Origin: Eutreptiella sp. 'Long Island Sound 2002'
Lineage: Eukaryota; Euglenozoa; Euglenophyceae; Eutreptiales; Eutreptiaceae
Assembly (NCBI GenBank): GCA_964036045.1
Contig: OZ038381.1
Location: 66,340,242-66,404,241 of the forward strand
DNA length: 64,000 bases
Direction of reading: 5' to 3'
Both the position numbers and the translations under genes were made by a program. Positions 21,782 to 32,632 of this stretch are shown one piece after another. Within the stretch, counting starts at the first letter, position 1; the number at the start of each line of letters is the position of its first letter. The notes below the pieces were generated by a model. The model worked only from the letters and a program-made list of their open reading frames with translations, made no database searches and had not been told where the DNA came from.

Positions 21782-22006
21782 ATGGGTTTCAAAACGACTT
21801 TCAGAAATGGGCGCAAAATAATCCAAGCAACGATTGAAGTCGAAGCCGAAAAAAAAATCAACAACGCAACGCTGGAGAAAAAGTTGGAGTTTCTCGCAAA
21901 GGACTTTACGAACAACAAGAAGAGTTGCACAGTTGCACAGTTGCACATATATCCCATGGTCCGCTATCCTCCCGGTGGCTACCAAAACTGGGTGAATATC
22001 TGGTGA
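21782..22006 (+). pseudogene. family T interior protein fragment, copy 2
   Basis: A 75-codon open frame on the plus strand contains IQATIEVEAEKKINNATLEK, matching copy 1 (minus strand, 3491-3775) residue by residue with conservative changes. Sequence upstream, encoding the KNSKWNL start region (about 21,655), has stops, so the gene is broken. The frame is sense relative to the element in both copies. Function unknown. Confidence 0.45.
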
Positions 22007-22232
22007 ATGTGTCAGGTATTTGAGGATCTGCAGTGAAAAATCATTCTATGTGCTTGCATGGCGTACACTGCGAGCAGCCCTGGCTTCCTGGAGCTACTCC
22101 AGACGCCTGTGGCTCCCTGCATCCCCGGTCACGTGGAGACACAAGTCCTCAATGATGGATATCAGAAGACATCCAATCAGCGATGAGGGAAATGAAGGCA
22201 TTGGTCGGGTTTGCTTGTGCCTTTTTCCCCCC

Positions 22233-22815
22233 AGAGCTTTTGTACTGCCGTCATCGGATCACAGTTGCATTGCACCGTCTTGGTCTAAAATTGTTTCACG
22301 CATTTCATGTGTGTGGGACCAGATATTTCTCTACATTGAAGCCGTCGCCAAATCTCAAAAAAATATTCAATAAGTTTAGGTCAAGCGCGCTCAGTCAAGC
22401 CACAGGCAACAATTTGTAAATGTATTATTCTGTGCAGTGGCGCTTCAATTATGGAACAATATCCTGAATGTTGACTGCATAATTTTTTCTGTGTTGGTAG
22501 ATAGATGTTCTTTTAGACGTGATGCGCTGAGGAGGGGCTTGCTAGGGCCGCAGAGCTTGCATTTGTGGTTCGGACGTTGTTTGAATTCCTTATTGAGTGC
22601 CGGAGTGTTTGCGCTGGGTACTTGCTTTGTTTCTTGTTAGGCTCACCATTTTGATTTTGGACGTGACGAAAAACGTTTCAAAATCTCTGCAGTCTTGCAG
22701 GAAGATTGAAATAGTCTAAGTGCTCAACAACACCAGGGTTGCGTGTATTGATCTCAAATTTGGAAACTACTTGAACTCCGAGGGGAAAAAACACTTGTTG
22801 CAATCCATTACAGCA
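22233..22815 (+). repeat. family T copy 2, right terminal repeat
   Basis: Starts at 'AGAGCTTTTGTACTGCC' and ends at 'CAATCCATTACAGCA', aligning with the split left repeat and with both repeats of copy 1. It contains the shared blocks 'AAAATATTCAATAAGTTTAGG' and 'GTGCTCAACAACACCAGGGTTG' or close variants. Left and right repeats of this copy differ at many positions, implying an old insertion. Confidence 0.55.
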
Positions 22816-23600
22816 AACACACAGCGGGCATGCGGCGTGCACCAGAAGGGCAACCAGACTGATCTCGCGGACCACGCAGACCACATGGAAAGGCATACCA
22901 CCAAGCGAGGGTAGGAGACGGCCGGAGGGGACAACCCGCCACAGTCACTGCGAGGAATGGGCTAGAGGCAAAACAAGGGGGGGGAGGGGAGACGAGTAGC
23001 GGCACCGGCTGTGCTCCCCCAGCCAGCCGCAAGCGACGCGAACACAAGCGGGGCACTGCACCTGCCAAGGCAGTAGTTCTGCACTGCGCCATGCACAAAC
23101 CCTGCGGGTAGGCAGCCTCTGGGACCGCCCCGGGGGTCCCATTGGCCAGCGGTCAGTAGCACGGGCCAAGCAGCGCGGGCACCCAGTGCGACCATGCATT
23201 AGGGGGGCAACATCCTGAGTAGGCGCCTGTAACCCACCTGCTTTTAGGTCGGCCCAAGCGGGGAGTGGCGAAATCAGGAAGCCGGGGAGGGACAGGGCTT
23301 CGAGCCCCGTGAACTCGGTGGAACCGGGCACCAGGCAGGAGGCGTGTTTCGAAGTGTCCCGAACTAGACGCTGGTGAGTAGCATATTACCTGGTCCTATG
23401 AGGTAGCTTCCGGAAACCTCAAACCTCAAACGGGAGTGGTAGCACAATGTGACACATCCTACTCAGTGCCCTAGCTGTTCGCGTTCTTTATGGCGCCCCT
23501 GCCTTGGGCATCTCTTCTCTGTACAAGTGTTTGGGTTACCGCAACGCCGATTGGCGGCATATCTGTGGGTATCCGCCGCTATCAGGTGATCAGTCTCTGC
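22816..23600. other. unassigned, G-rich sequence
   Basis: No supported gene. The region 22,900-23,340 is GC-rich, with open frames on the minus strand (22808-23331) that show no recognisable domains. It separates family T copy 2 from the gag remnant. Confidence 0.3.
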
Positions 23601-23602
23601 AA

Positions 23603-24640
23603 TTAACTCTCCACCTCGGCCAGCTGTGTCCTCCAGTATGGGAGGTGCATCCCCCCGGACTCCATGACCTCATCAATACAGCTCTGGAGAAGTGCGGTGT
23701 CGTCTGCAGGGTACCCATTGTCTTTTTCTAGGATCTTCAGCTCCTTGTGTTTGCTGTCCCTGAGGTTGAGCTCGACAACGGGCCGTTTCAGAATGTTCTC
23801 GGCTAGTCCCTCCTCAAGGAGGGCTGGGTTTTGCCCCAGTTTTCTCCTGGTTCTTCTCCTTGATCTTGTTACTACTACCACAACCTCCTTTGCCTTGGTC
23901 TTGGCGCTTGCCCTGGCTTGTGGACTTGCCCTTGCCCTTGCTGCCGTTACCCTTTTTGATTCGACCCCCATTAGCGGGCGCCACAGACTTCGGCTTGCTG
24001 CAGAGGCATTACTTATGATAGAAATCATCTTCGTAGTGCTTGAGGCGCCCGCAGAAGGCATAGGTAATGTCACACGGAAAGTATTTGGGCATCTTGGCCT
24101 TGCACCCTTTGTTTGTTTCCTGTTTCTTCTCTTTTACCACACACCTTTGGTGCCCATCGCAGTGTGGGGCATCGACTATGCATTCTTTCTGGTCTCTGGA
24201 ATAAAACCAGATTAAGTCTTGGGTGTTGCTCATGTACAGTGCATTTTTTTCAGTCCGCAGTTGTCCAGAAGAACAGGGGCTTTGATAGCCCCGTCCATGG
24301 CTGCCGGATTTGCTACCACCAGGAGGTGCTGGTCAATATCCTTCTCCAATGCCCGCTCCGGTAGGAGTACTGACAGTCCTTGTAGGTCAGGGTCCTTGAC
24401 TTGCGTTGCACATTTGCCCGATAGGGTTCCCCGACTTCTCGAAGGTTCTTGGCCACAAGCCGGAAAAGCAGCTCGTTGCTGCCGTAAGTGTGAGTACTCC
24501 GGGTGCTTTTTTACCCACTCATCTGTGAGCGGGGCCGGTACAGGCGTGTTTCCCTTCGCCGAGTGAGACAGAAGCCAAGGCACAGTACTACACAAGAAGT
24601 CTGCAACCTTGCTGGGACTCGGTGTGAGCGCAGCGATCAC
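23603..24640 (-). pseudogene. gag remnant of a Ty3/gypsy-like element, related to element D
   Basis: Three minus frames (24640-24230, 24233-24009, 24073-23603) share a gene. The words ALEKDIDQHL, MSNTQDLIWF and CIVDAPHCDGHQRCVV align with ALEKESDQHL, MSNMLEHFW and CLIHAPDWDQRNCFVV in the element D gag on the plus strand (about 59,880-60,160). Next comes a Cys/His cluster, CDITYAFCGRLKHYEDDFYH, resembling a zinc knuckle, then a basic Gly/Lys-rich tail (read in a neighbouring frame) and a segment ending LLQSCIDEVMES. Gag proteins package element RNA. No LTR or pol was found nearby, and at least two frameshifts make it a fossil. Confidence 0.6.
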
Positions 24641-27600
24641 AAAGGTTACCCTTTCGTACCTAAAAGGTCGAAACGATATACATCATTCAACAACAAAAAC
24701 AGTAAGTACACAAGGCAACTTGGAGCAAGGTGAATCAGAACAATTGCACAGGGTCCCATACAGAAACAAGGGGAGTTATGGGAACCAAAGACCTTCACCC
24801 TGACAAACATAGGGGGGCAGGATACAATTCAACGTGGGCCCTGAGAGATACTGCAGCCATCAGAGCACACAGACAGGAAAAACCGGAAGTCAGTGGTCGC
24901 TTACATTCAAGTGCTCCGTAGCCACGGAAGGGGAATTTGTGAATCATCAGTGTGAAAGAATCCAAAGGGCAGAGATCTACCAACATGCACCCCGAATATC
25001 CCGGTCTATCTCAACGATACCAGGACACTGTATCTAGTCTGAAGGGCTGCCATGTTTGGCGAACAGTGAAAAACATGCAAGTGATTCCAACATAGTCATA
25101 GCCCAAGTAAGCTGCATGCACAACGGGTTTGGGGGGGGGTTGATTGTCCCCAAAGGGCTGACCCTCTGTCCCCCTGGGTTCTGAGCAAAGCAGCAGTCTC
25201 CAATAAACACTTTTTGAGGTCGTTTTTAGGAACCTCAAACGGCTTCTATGAGCATGTTTTACACACAGGATTCAAGTCGAAACTGGACTGACATGTTGAC
25301 TTGGTCCGAACCTTCAAGGATAGGCCAAGAGCCAAATGACCGGAATATGACACATAGACACCATCAGTAGGTCATGGGCCAAAAGCTGGCATAAAGCTGA
25401 CCTGAGGCCTAGGTTTGCAATGGACCTGAAGGGACATCATGAATTTAGGATTGCTTGACAAAACTCCTGCAACGATTCAAAATGGTGAGCCTATGTACCA
25501 GTAAGACTCACGTAAATGCTCAATGTAAGGTAGTTGGCACCATTGAAGCATAGATAAAGATCCCAACGTCTAAATCCTCATTGACCTTTTACTGTTCGCC
25601 TGTAAAGTGACCACATGACAAGGTGGGTTTCAATTCTCTTTATAGACATGGTTGGATCCATTTGAAGGCACTATGCCATCGGCTTGGCCAAATGGGTTCG
25701 AATGACTTATGTATGCTACGAGGCATACCGAAACACATCTAAATACCAGAAGTAGGCACCTTGCAGTGAATGAGATTCAGGAGACAAGGGAGCCTGACAC
25801 AATGAACCCAACAAACCAACCCCCTGAGGTCGCCACATGAAATTTCAGATCTCAAAGAAGTTTTTGAGATCAGGTTTGTCTGAGATGCTGGGGGCTTCAA
25901 ATTTGACAGACAAACCAGATACAATGTTGAAGAGCCCCGGTATTCAGGAAAATAAAGTTTTAGCGTTTTAGCGTTTGAGCTGTAGGGTTATGGACCCAAC
26001 AGGTGAGCACATGCACAGGGGGAAATTAACTCAATTCCACAACACCGAGCGGGCGAGTGTTGAGGCCTTCCAAACTGAACCATATATTCAAATAAAAAAG
26101 GGTAGGCCACAATGAATCCACAGTTCGGAGGGAAGCTCAATGATATCTCATCCTAATGGTTACCACAAGTGGGGTCATAAAATTCATACGTCGAAAATGA
26201 CGTTGATCCTTCTGATACCCCAACTTGGTACATGAGCGCAAAGAAGACAAACCACGGCGCATTGCAACCCAGAGACTTACCTGAACATGCACAAAGGTAA
26301 AATGGGTTCAAAATGTCCAAAGTCTTCAGAAAACAAGCCCGGAAAGTCAGCCAGTGATTGGGTAAAAATGAGTGAAGATTGACATTAAAATAACACAGTG
26401 ACAAACGTTTATAAGGATTCAAAACATTTTACAAAACCAAGATGTTTGGGCCTCAACCCGGCTCAAACTCTTCTATATTCCCTGACTACTCATTGCGTAC
26501 GTACGGAACAAACTTTCACTTGACTTCCGTCTCCATTATACCTCAGAGATATCGTGTCAAACCTTGACCACATGAAACAAAGTGTCCTCAAGTGCAAGTC
26601 ACTCAAGTCAACTTACCGCTTAGCCATTGTCTCAAACCTCAATGTAAGAAAGTGATACCTGCACTTGAGACATGCACTAATAATATGGGCCTTAGGTCAG
26701 GTAGTTCAAGCCGTCTGTGTTGCAAACAAACCTCTGGAATGGGGCCCATAACATGGTCAGAAGAGGCTTCTTTGCGCCATGTATGGCAGCCTCACCATGG
26801 ATGGCTTGACGCACCACGGTATCTACTCAATTCCAAACGTCACAATTAATCAACCTAAGATGTTCTCGGTCTGTGTTCATGGGGCAACTAATGGTCTTCT
26901 TGGAATCCTAGTTTTATGATTCAACCTCAATAAATCACTCATCACTTCAAATCTACTTGCAACTTACAGGTTATATTAGTATAAAATTACAATACACACT
27001 TATGGCTTTCCTATGCATTGTACTTCACAGGTTACAGCAGCAGTGGCTTACAGATAGGCCCACCTTGGATGACCCTATGAAATGCATAAAAATGGCAGTC
27101 AGGCTAGTCAAAGGAGGGGGAATCGGAAAGAAAAGCACCGTAAGGTGCCGGCAAGGCCCCTTGACCTTCCTAGCATCTTATTTTGCCTGGGCATCATGTG
27201 GATGCCCAGTGTTCCATTTTTACCTCACCGCTTCGCAGTTTTTTGATTCCATAATAAAAAAATAACATTGAATAAAGAAACAGTGGATTCAACTCATCAT
27301 CGCTGGCCTTTATTGAATTTCGAAAGTGGCCCATATATGTTCCGTGATTTTGGTCGCGCAGGCTGCAACTGCCCGTATTTGCGCGATCTGGCGCGACGCA
27401 GATTCACGGGGGCGTCGAAGCCGAAACCCAGGTCCTGTACATTTGCAAATTTCACAGAAAATTCGCCAGCAAATAAGAAGGGATTTCAATTCTCTATCGA
27501 TCGGCGAAAAAACCTCAAAAAATGCGCCTATTTCCCTGAAGTTTCCTCAAGATTTCAAGTTTCGGTGAACAGTCAGTGACGACTTATTGTAGGAAACAAA
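24641..27600. other. AT-richer intergenic sequence, no supported gene
   Basis: No frame over about 100 codons and no recognisable domain. Short open frames here lack protein-like composition. One perfect 9-bp stem with a 5-nt loop occurs at 27187-27209 (CTGGGCATC...GATGCCCAG). Nothing else is supported. Confidence 0.4.
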
Positions 27601-27609
27601 GTACTGATT

Positions 27610-27830
27610 GGGACCTGACGAGGGGAGGGGGAATCGGCCGGCCGGACCGCCGGGCAGCAGTTCAGCTGGCCGAGTCGGCCGGCCGGACCGCCGGAATCTA
27701 TCTGGCCGGTGGTCCGGCCGGCCGGCCGGCCGGCCGAAGTGCCGCCCGGCGGTCCATCCGGCCGACTCGGCCAGCCGAACCGCCGGGCCGTTCCGACGCA
27801 CCCCCCCAACCACCCTTCAAGGATCCCCGG
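27610..27830. repeat. GGCCGG-rich block, left flank of the minisatellite
   Basis: Very GC-rich, built of CGGCCGGCC words, including an uninterrupted GGCCGGCCGGCCGGCCGGCC-type palindromic core near 27,715-27,735. It contains a 'GGCCGACTCGGCCAGCCGAACCG' class motif also found, slightly changed, in the right block (29,325-29,585). Strongly self-complementary, so stable secondary structure is expected. Confidence 0.6.
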
Positions 27831-27879
27831 GTTAGGCACCCGTTTTTTTCACCCACCTTCACAAATTGGGGACCGAGAA

Positions 27880-29325
27880 TGCAAGGGTCCTTGGAGGCGG
27901 TGCACACAAAAGGTGGTCTATAGCCACTGCAGGAGCCATGTTATTTAAGGGGTCACAGGCAAGGCGGTACACACAGAAGGCGGTGCCTACACAAGGCGGT
28001 ACACACAAAAGGTGGCCTGTGGCCACCGCAGGAGTCATGTTATTTAAGGGGCCAGAGGCAAGGCGGTACACACAGTAGGCAGTGCCTACACAAGGCGGTG
28101 CACACAAAAGGCGGCCTGTGGCCACCACAGGAGTCATGTTATTTAAGGGGCCACAAGCAAGGTGGTACACACAGAAGGCGGTGCCCAGACAAGGCAGTGC
28201 ACAAGAAAGGCGGCCTGTGGCCACCGAAGGAGTCATGTTATTTAAGGGGCCACAGGCAAGGCGGTACAAACAGAAGGGGGTGGCCTGCACAAGGCGGTGC
28301 ACACAAAGGGCGGCCTGTGGCCAGCGCAGGAGTCATGTTATTTAAGGGGCCACAGGCAAGGCAGTACACACAGAAGGCGGTGCCTACACAAGGCGATGCA
28401 CGCAAAAGGCAGCCTGTGGCCACCACAGGAGTCATGTTATTTAAGGGGCCACAGGCAAGGCGGTGCACACAGAGCGCGGTGCCCACACAAGGCGGGGCAC
28501 ACAAAAGGCGGCCTGTGGCCACCGCAGGAGTCATGTTATTTAAGGGGCGACAGGCAAGGCGGTACACACAGAAGGCGGTGCCTGCACAAGGCGGTGCCTA
28601 CACAAGGCGGTGCACACAAAAGGGCGGCCTGTGGCCACCGCAGGAGTCATGTTATTTGAGGGGCCACAGGCAAGGCGGTACACACAGAAGGCCGTGCCTA
28701 CACAAGGCAGTGCACACAAAAGGCGGCCTGTGGCCATCGCAGGAGTCATGTTATTTCAGGGGCCACAGGCAACGCGGTACACACAGAGGGCGGTGCCTAC
28801 ACAAGGCGTTGCCTACACAAGGCGGGGCGCACAAAAGGCGGCCTGTCGCCACCGCAGCAGCCATGTTAATTAAGGGGCCACAGGCAAGGCGGTGCACACA
28901 GAACGCGGTGCCTACACAAGGCGGTGCACACAAAAGGCGGCCTGTGGCCACCGCAGGAGTCATGTTATTTAAGGGGCCATAGGCAAGGCGGTACACACAG
29001 AAGGCGGTGCCTACACAAGGCGGTGCACACAAAAGGCGGCCTGTGGCCACCGCAGGAGTCATGTTATTTAAGGGGCCACCGGCAGGGCGGTACACACAGA
29101 AGGCGGTGCCCACACAAGGCGGTGCACACAAAAGGCCGCCTGTGGCCACCACAGGAGTCATGTTATTTAAGGGGCCACAAGCAAGGTGGTACACACAGAA
29201 GGCGGTGCCAACACCAGGCGGTGCACACAAAAGGCGGCCTTTGGCCACCACAGGAGTCTTGTTATTTAAGGGGCCACAGGCAAGGCGGTACACACAGAAG
29301 GCGGTGCGCACAAAAGGCGGCCGGC
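27880..29325 (+). repeat. 99-bp minisatellite, about 14 units
   Basis: The word 'CATGTTATTTAAGGGG' or a close variant recurs at 27937, 28036, 28135, 28234, 28334, 28433, 28532, 28648, 28747, 28862, 28961, 29060, 29159 and 29258. Spacing is 99 bp (once 100), with two longer spacings of 115-116 bp caused by an extra 16-bp subunit. Each unit also contains subrepeats of 'AAGGCGGTRCACACA'. Because 99 is a multiple of three, frames stay open over hundreds of codons on both strands (for example 28098-28982 plus and 28751-29563 minus, each a 33-residue repeat). These are treated as by-products. Confidence 0.9.
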
Positions 29326-29585
29326 GGTTCGGCCGGCCGATTTTGGCCGGTCGGACAACCGCCAGGCGGTTCGGCCGGCTGGCGGGCCGGCCGAACCGGC
29401 AGAACCTACCCGGCCGGCGGTGTCGGCAAAATTTTCGGCCGTAATTCCCAGCGGCGGTCTCGGCCGGCCGATTTCGGCTGGCCGGACCGCCGCCAAGCGG
29501 TTCGGCCGGCCGACTCATCCAGCCGAATCGCCGCCGAGTTTTTCGGCCGAGGACCGCCGCCAAGCCCCACCGCCGTTTTATTTCG
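29323..29585. repeat. GGCCGG-rich block, right flank of the minisatellite
   Basis: Counterpart of 27610-27830: dense GGCCGGCC words and 'GCGGTTCGGCCGGCCGA' motifs repeated several times. The array is therefore bracketed by related GC-rich palindromic blocks, suggesting that blocks and minisatellite form one unit. Confidence 0.6.
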
Positions 29586-30245
29586 ATTAGCTACTATATA
29601 GCTAGGGGAGGGGAAATGAGGAGGGATGGGGGGCATAGCCAGGGGCTCTGGGTGATAGTCTGAGGTAGGTAGGTAGGTATCTTCGGGAGCTCGGGATGCC
29701 TCCATTGACATTGCAGGAAGAAGGTCTTACCAAGGGGACGTCCTGTCCCTCCCACCGCCCTATGTCAGGTGCCTCTTGAGCCGCTCCCGCATGTGCTTGG
29801 GAAGGCATTGTCGCGGCCACCCGGTCCATGTGTCCCAGGTGGGAGGGTGTCCCCACATGTGTTCATGGGTAGGGCCACATGCCCCCTCCTTTGGGCGGCA
29901 GCTCTGGGGGCTGCCCAGCCGTGTGGAGTATCTCTCACCACAAGGGGTATTGCTCCCGCTAGTCTACGGTACGACCGCCTCACCCTTGTGGTTTGAGTTG
30001 CGGGGCCACTCTGCTTGGCAGGTGACCCCCTCCTGGACTGTGTACCGGCTCGCCTGTCACCGGTTGCTTCCATGGCTCCGGGTGACGTTTGCCATGGTCC
30101 CCGATGCAGCCTGGCCGGGCTCGGACCAGTGGCCGTGGAGTACCGCTCCTGCCACTGGCCCGGTGGTCTGGCTGGGTCGTCCCAGTGCGTCCGACCCATG
30201 GGGTATTAGTTCTTTCCTGTCCCTCGGCCGCCCTACGTGTGTGCA

Positions 30246-30440
30246 GTGTCCTGGGCTGCTTGGCTCCTGTTCACCGGTGTGCCCGCGCGGTTTGCTGTGT
30301 TGCGTCTGCGGTGTCCTGGGCAACTTGGCTCCTGTTCACCGGTGTGCTCGCTCGGTGTGTTGTGTTGCGTGTGTTGTGTCCTGGGCCACTTGGCTCCTGT
30401 TCACCGGTGTGCGCGCTGTGTGCGGTGCGCGTGTGCCATG
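30246..30440 (+). repeat. three 65-bp tandem units
   Basis: 'GTGTCCTGGG...CTTGGCTCCTGTTCACCGGTGTGC' starts at 30246, 30311 and 30376 (period 65 bp). The overlapping long frames at 29776-30778 (plus) and 30057-30323 (minus) are consequences of GC-rich composition and this repeat. Confidence 0.75.
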
Positions 30441-30988
30441 GGTGGTTGTGTCCCTGTTCCTCCCCCCTTAATTTTCGTTTTTTTTTTAAAGAAAAGGAAA
30501 GCCAGGGGCGCGCGTACACTGCAGGCACAGGCATGGGCAGCTGGTGCGGCGGTGCAACAGTGTTGTGTCCTCTGGCGTGTGTCGTCGGTGCTGTGGCGGC
30601 AGTCGCGCCCCAGGGGTGCGGCTCGCGCGTCCTGATGTACACGGGCTTGGGTCAGGGTGGGTTTGGTGAGGTGTCTCTTTGCTTCTGGAGCTGGCTGGTT
30701 AGGCGGCTGTGTGGGCTGTGTGTGCCGGCTGTGGTTACGTTGTTCCCTCGGCGGGCCTGGTTAGGAGTCAAGGGTTAGCGGTTTCGGGCTGTGGCTCGGG
30801 TTTGATTTGTGTTGGGGTTTTCACTCCGTTAGGCGGTTGCGACGGTAGCGGGCCTGGGTTCGGTGCCTTTGGGCGTAGTGGTGCTCGTTGTCGTGTGCGT
30901 TGGCGTCCTTCGGCGTCCGGTTTGTTTGGTGACTTCTGGGCGGGGCCTGGCGTGGCGCCCCGTGGTGGTGGTTTGCTGAGCAACGGGG

Positions 30989-31864
30989 TTAGGTGGCGGC
31001 GCCGCTGGCCGGGGGGTCAGGCGCGTCGGGTGGTGTGGTGCGCAGGGCTCCTGGGGTGCTGTGGGTGCCGCCGGTGTCGGTGCGCCGACGCTTGTGGGGT
31101 GGTGAGGGGGTGTGTTTGTGCGGGGCTGGGCTTTGGGTGATGTCCCACAGGCGGATGCCGTCTCGCTGTGTCTCCTGGAGGGTCTCTCGCAGGCGCCTAA
31201 GGACATACGGGTGGTCCTGGGGCGCGGGGAGGTTGCGGAGGTGGACTCCCAGGGGTTGGAGCGCATCGGCCAGCATGGCTTCCCATGCGGCCTGCGGCAT
31301 CCACCCCCCCGCCGGCCGGAGGCGGCAGTTCTCCACCGACCCCTTGCGGGGCCGATGGACCAGGCCCTCGAGGGAGGGCTCTCCCCAGGCCCACTTTCGC
31401 AGCTCCCAGAGCTGCGTGTGGGTCCAGCGCTGCCACCATTGTCCCTGGGCGGGCCTGCGGTCTTGGGCGGAGGAGTGAGCCCGGGTGGGTGTGACGGGGT
31501 CGTGGGGACCGGTGGCGGTGGCGGGCCTGGGGGATTTCTCGTAGTCCTGTTCCGTGGGGGTGCGCGGGGATTCGAGGCGCGCGCGGATGTGGACTCGCGG
31601 GTGTGCGCGCACGGTCTCCGCCTCGGGGTTGGGCGGGGACTCGCGGCGGCGGCAGTAGCGGGGCATACGCTGTACGTGGGCTGTCATTGGGGGTTGGTAG
31701 GGGAGTGGGGACGCTGCTGGCGGACCCTGGCGTTGTTCTGGCCTGGTTGGGGGCGGTCCGTGGGCCTGGGGTGCGGGCTTTGAGAGGTCATAGTCTCCTC
31801 GCCAGCTCAGTGGACCCACTGGGCGGAAGAAGCCACCAGGTGGTGGCCGACACAAAACATACAA
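30989..31864 (-). CDS. hypothetical 291-residue protein in a GC-rich island
   Basis: An ATG at 31862-31864 opens an uninterrupted 291-codon minus frame. The N-terminal half is Pro/Arg-rich and probably disordered. The centre (about residues 140-240) looks like a compact folded domain with many aromatic residues (QWWQRWTHTQLWELRKWAW, then a segment with VHRPRKGS, CRLRPAGGWMPQAAW and LRRLRETLQET). The C-terminal tail is again Pro/Thr-rich with a KRRR motif that could be a nuclear signal. No family recognised. High GC can keep frames open by chance, but the Trp-rich folded centre is not typical of a chance frame. It may be an element ORF or a host exon. Confidence 0.4.
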   Translation of the reverse strand: MYVLCRPPPGGFFRPVGPLSWRGDYDLSKPAPQAHGPPPTRPEQRQGPPAASPLPYQPPMTAHVQRMPRYCRRRESPPNPEAETVRAHPRVHIRARLESPRTPTEQDYEKSPRPATATGPHDPVTPTRAHSSAQDRRPAQGQWWQRWTHTQLWELRKWAWGEPSLEGLVHRPRKGSVENCRLRPAGGWMPQAAWEAMLADALQPLGVHLRNLPAPQDHPYVLRRLRETLQETQRDGIRLWDITQSPAPHKHTPSPPHKRRRTDTGGTHSTPGALRTTPPDAPDPPASGAAT

Positions 31865-31865
31865 A

Positions 31866-32600
31866 GGGATTGAGCGGGTTGGTGTAAAATTGTCCTAAAG
31901 GGCCACAGGCTTTTCCAGACTCCCCTCTCCAGAACCACACAGGATCTGAGTTGCAGCGTGATCTCAATCTAAAACAGGTGGACGCATCAGCTTTCCACTC
32001 CCCTCCCCCGCTAAGCGCTTGGGACCAATTTAGCGACCACTCTCAAAGGAAAAGCTTCGGCCAACTGGCAAGTGCACAAACTATGCCCACAAGAGCTGAG
32101 GTAACTACCCGCAATACGGCTTCCCACTTCCACATATCTACAAGAGTGAAAGGGCCCGCTTGCCATCAGCAGGTGAAAAAAGAAAGGAAAGAGGTAGCCA
32201 TCCTCAGCAATGGCGGGCAGGACAGGAGAGAGATGGAATAGCATGAGATAAAATTCTATATACTGCCTGAACTCCAGCACTAGAGACAGAAACAGATCAG
32301 GCCCTCGTCCTGTCATGGTCCTGAGCTGTAGAACAAACGCCGGTGTGGACCTAATTGCGCTGGCCGTCTGAGGGTACCAGCAGGAAGGTGGTACTTCCAT
32401 ACCCCAGGGACCTGGACGCCGAAGCACTCCAGCGTAGCAGGCTGGCGTTTGCGGTTCCCCATAGGCCAGTCCTCTTTGACAGTGCCTGCCCACCAGTTGT
32501 ATTCTACATTATACCCTGCAACTGCCTGGCCTTCAATTACATCAAATTCAACACGCTGCTTCTTCCGGGCTGTATGTTTGTTTGGACTGGGCTCTTGACA
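31866..32600. other. unassigned sequence with weak minus-strand coding signal
   Basis: Minus frames 32873-32313 and 32493-32011 are open but lack recognisable domains. The segment ARKKQRVEFDVIEGQAVAGY (about 32,500-32,570) reads like natural protein. It may belong with the coding-like piece just to the right. Confidence 0.25.
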
Positions 32601-32632
32601 TCCATTTCCATGACCAGGCAAGTGCTGGGGGT

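Larger units (their letters stand above)
6880..22815 (+). mobile_element. family T copy 2, interrupted by LINE-A
   Basis: The left terminal repeat is split: 6880-7234 and 21375-21618 are the two halves of one ~600-bp repeat, separated by the LINE-A insertion. The interior follows (21619-22232), then the right terminal repeat (22233-22815). Without the insertion the element is about 1.8 kb and has the same order as copy 1 in opposite orientation. The interior keeps the decayed conserved frame around 21,782-22,006 (plus). The split repeat gives the oldest layer of the first nest. Confidence 0.6.

Noticed and set aside
27880-29325. CRISPR-like array
   Set aside because: There are no unique spacers between repeats; the whole unit is repeated, and the sequence is eukaryotic.
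28098-29601. Long ORFs on both strands through the 99-bp array
   Set aside because: The period is a multiple of three, so frames remain open automatically; 33-residue repeats appear on both strands and no start context or other coding signal supports them.
30476-30492. T run on plus as a possible poly(A) tail of a minus-strand retroposed copy of the 291-residue ORF
   Set aside because: Only about ten T residues, and no matching target duplication was found on the far side.
29776-30778. 231- and 229-codon plus-strand ORFs in the GC-rich island
   Set aside because: They overlap in different frames, follow the 65-bp repeats and have composition typical of GC-rich noncoding DNA.
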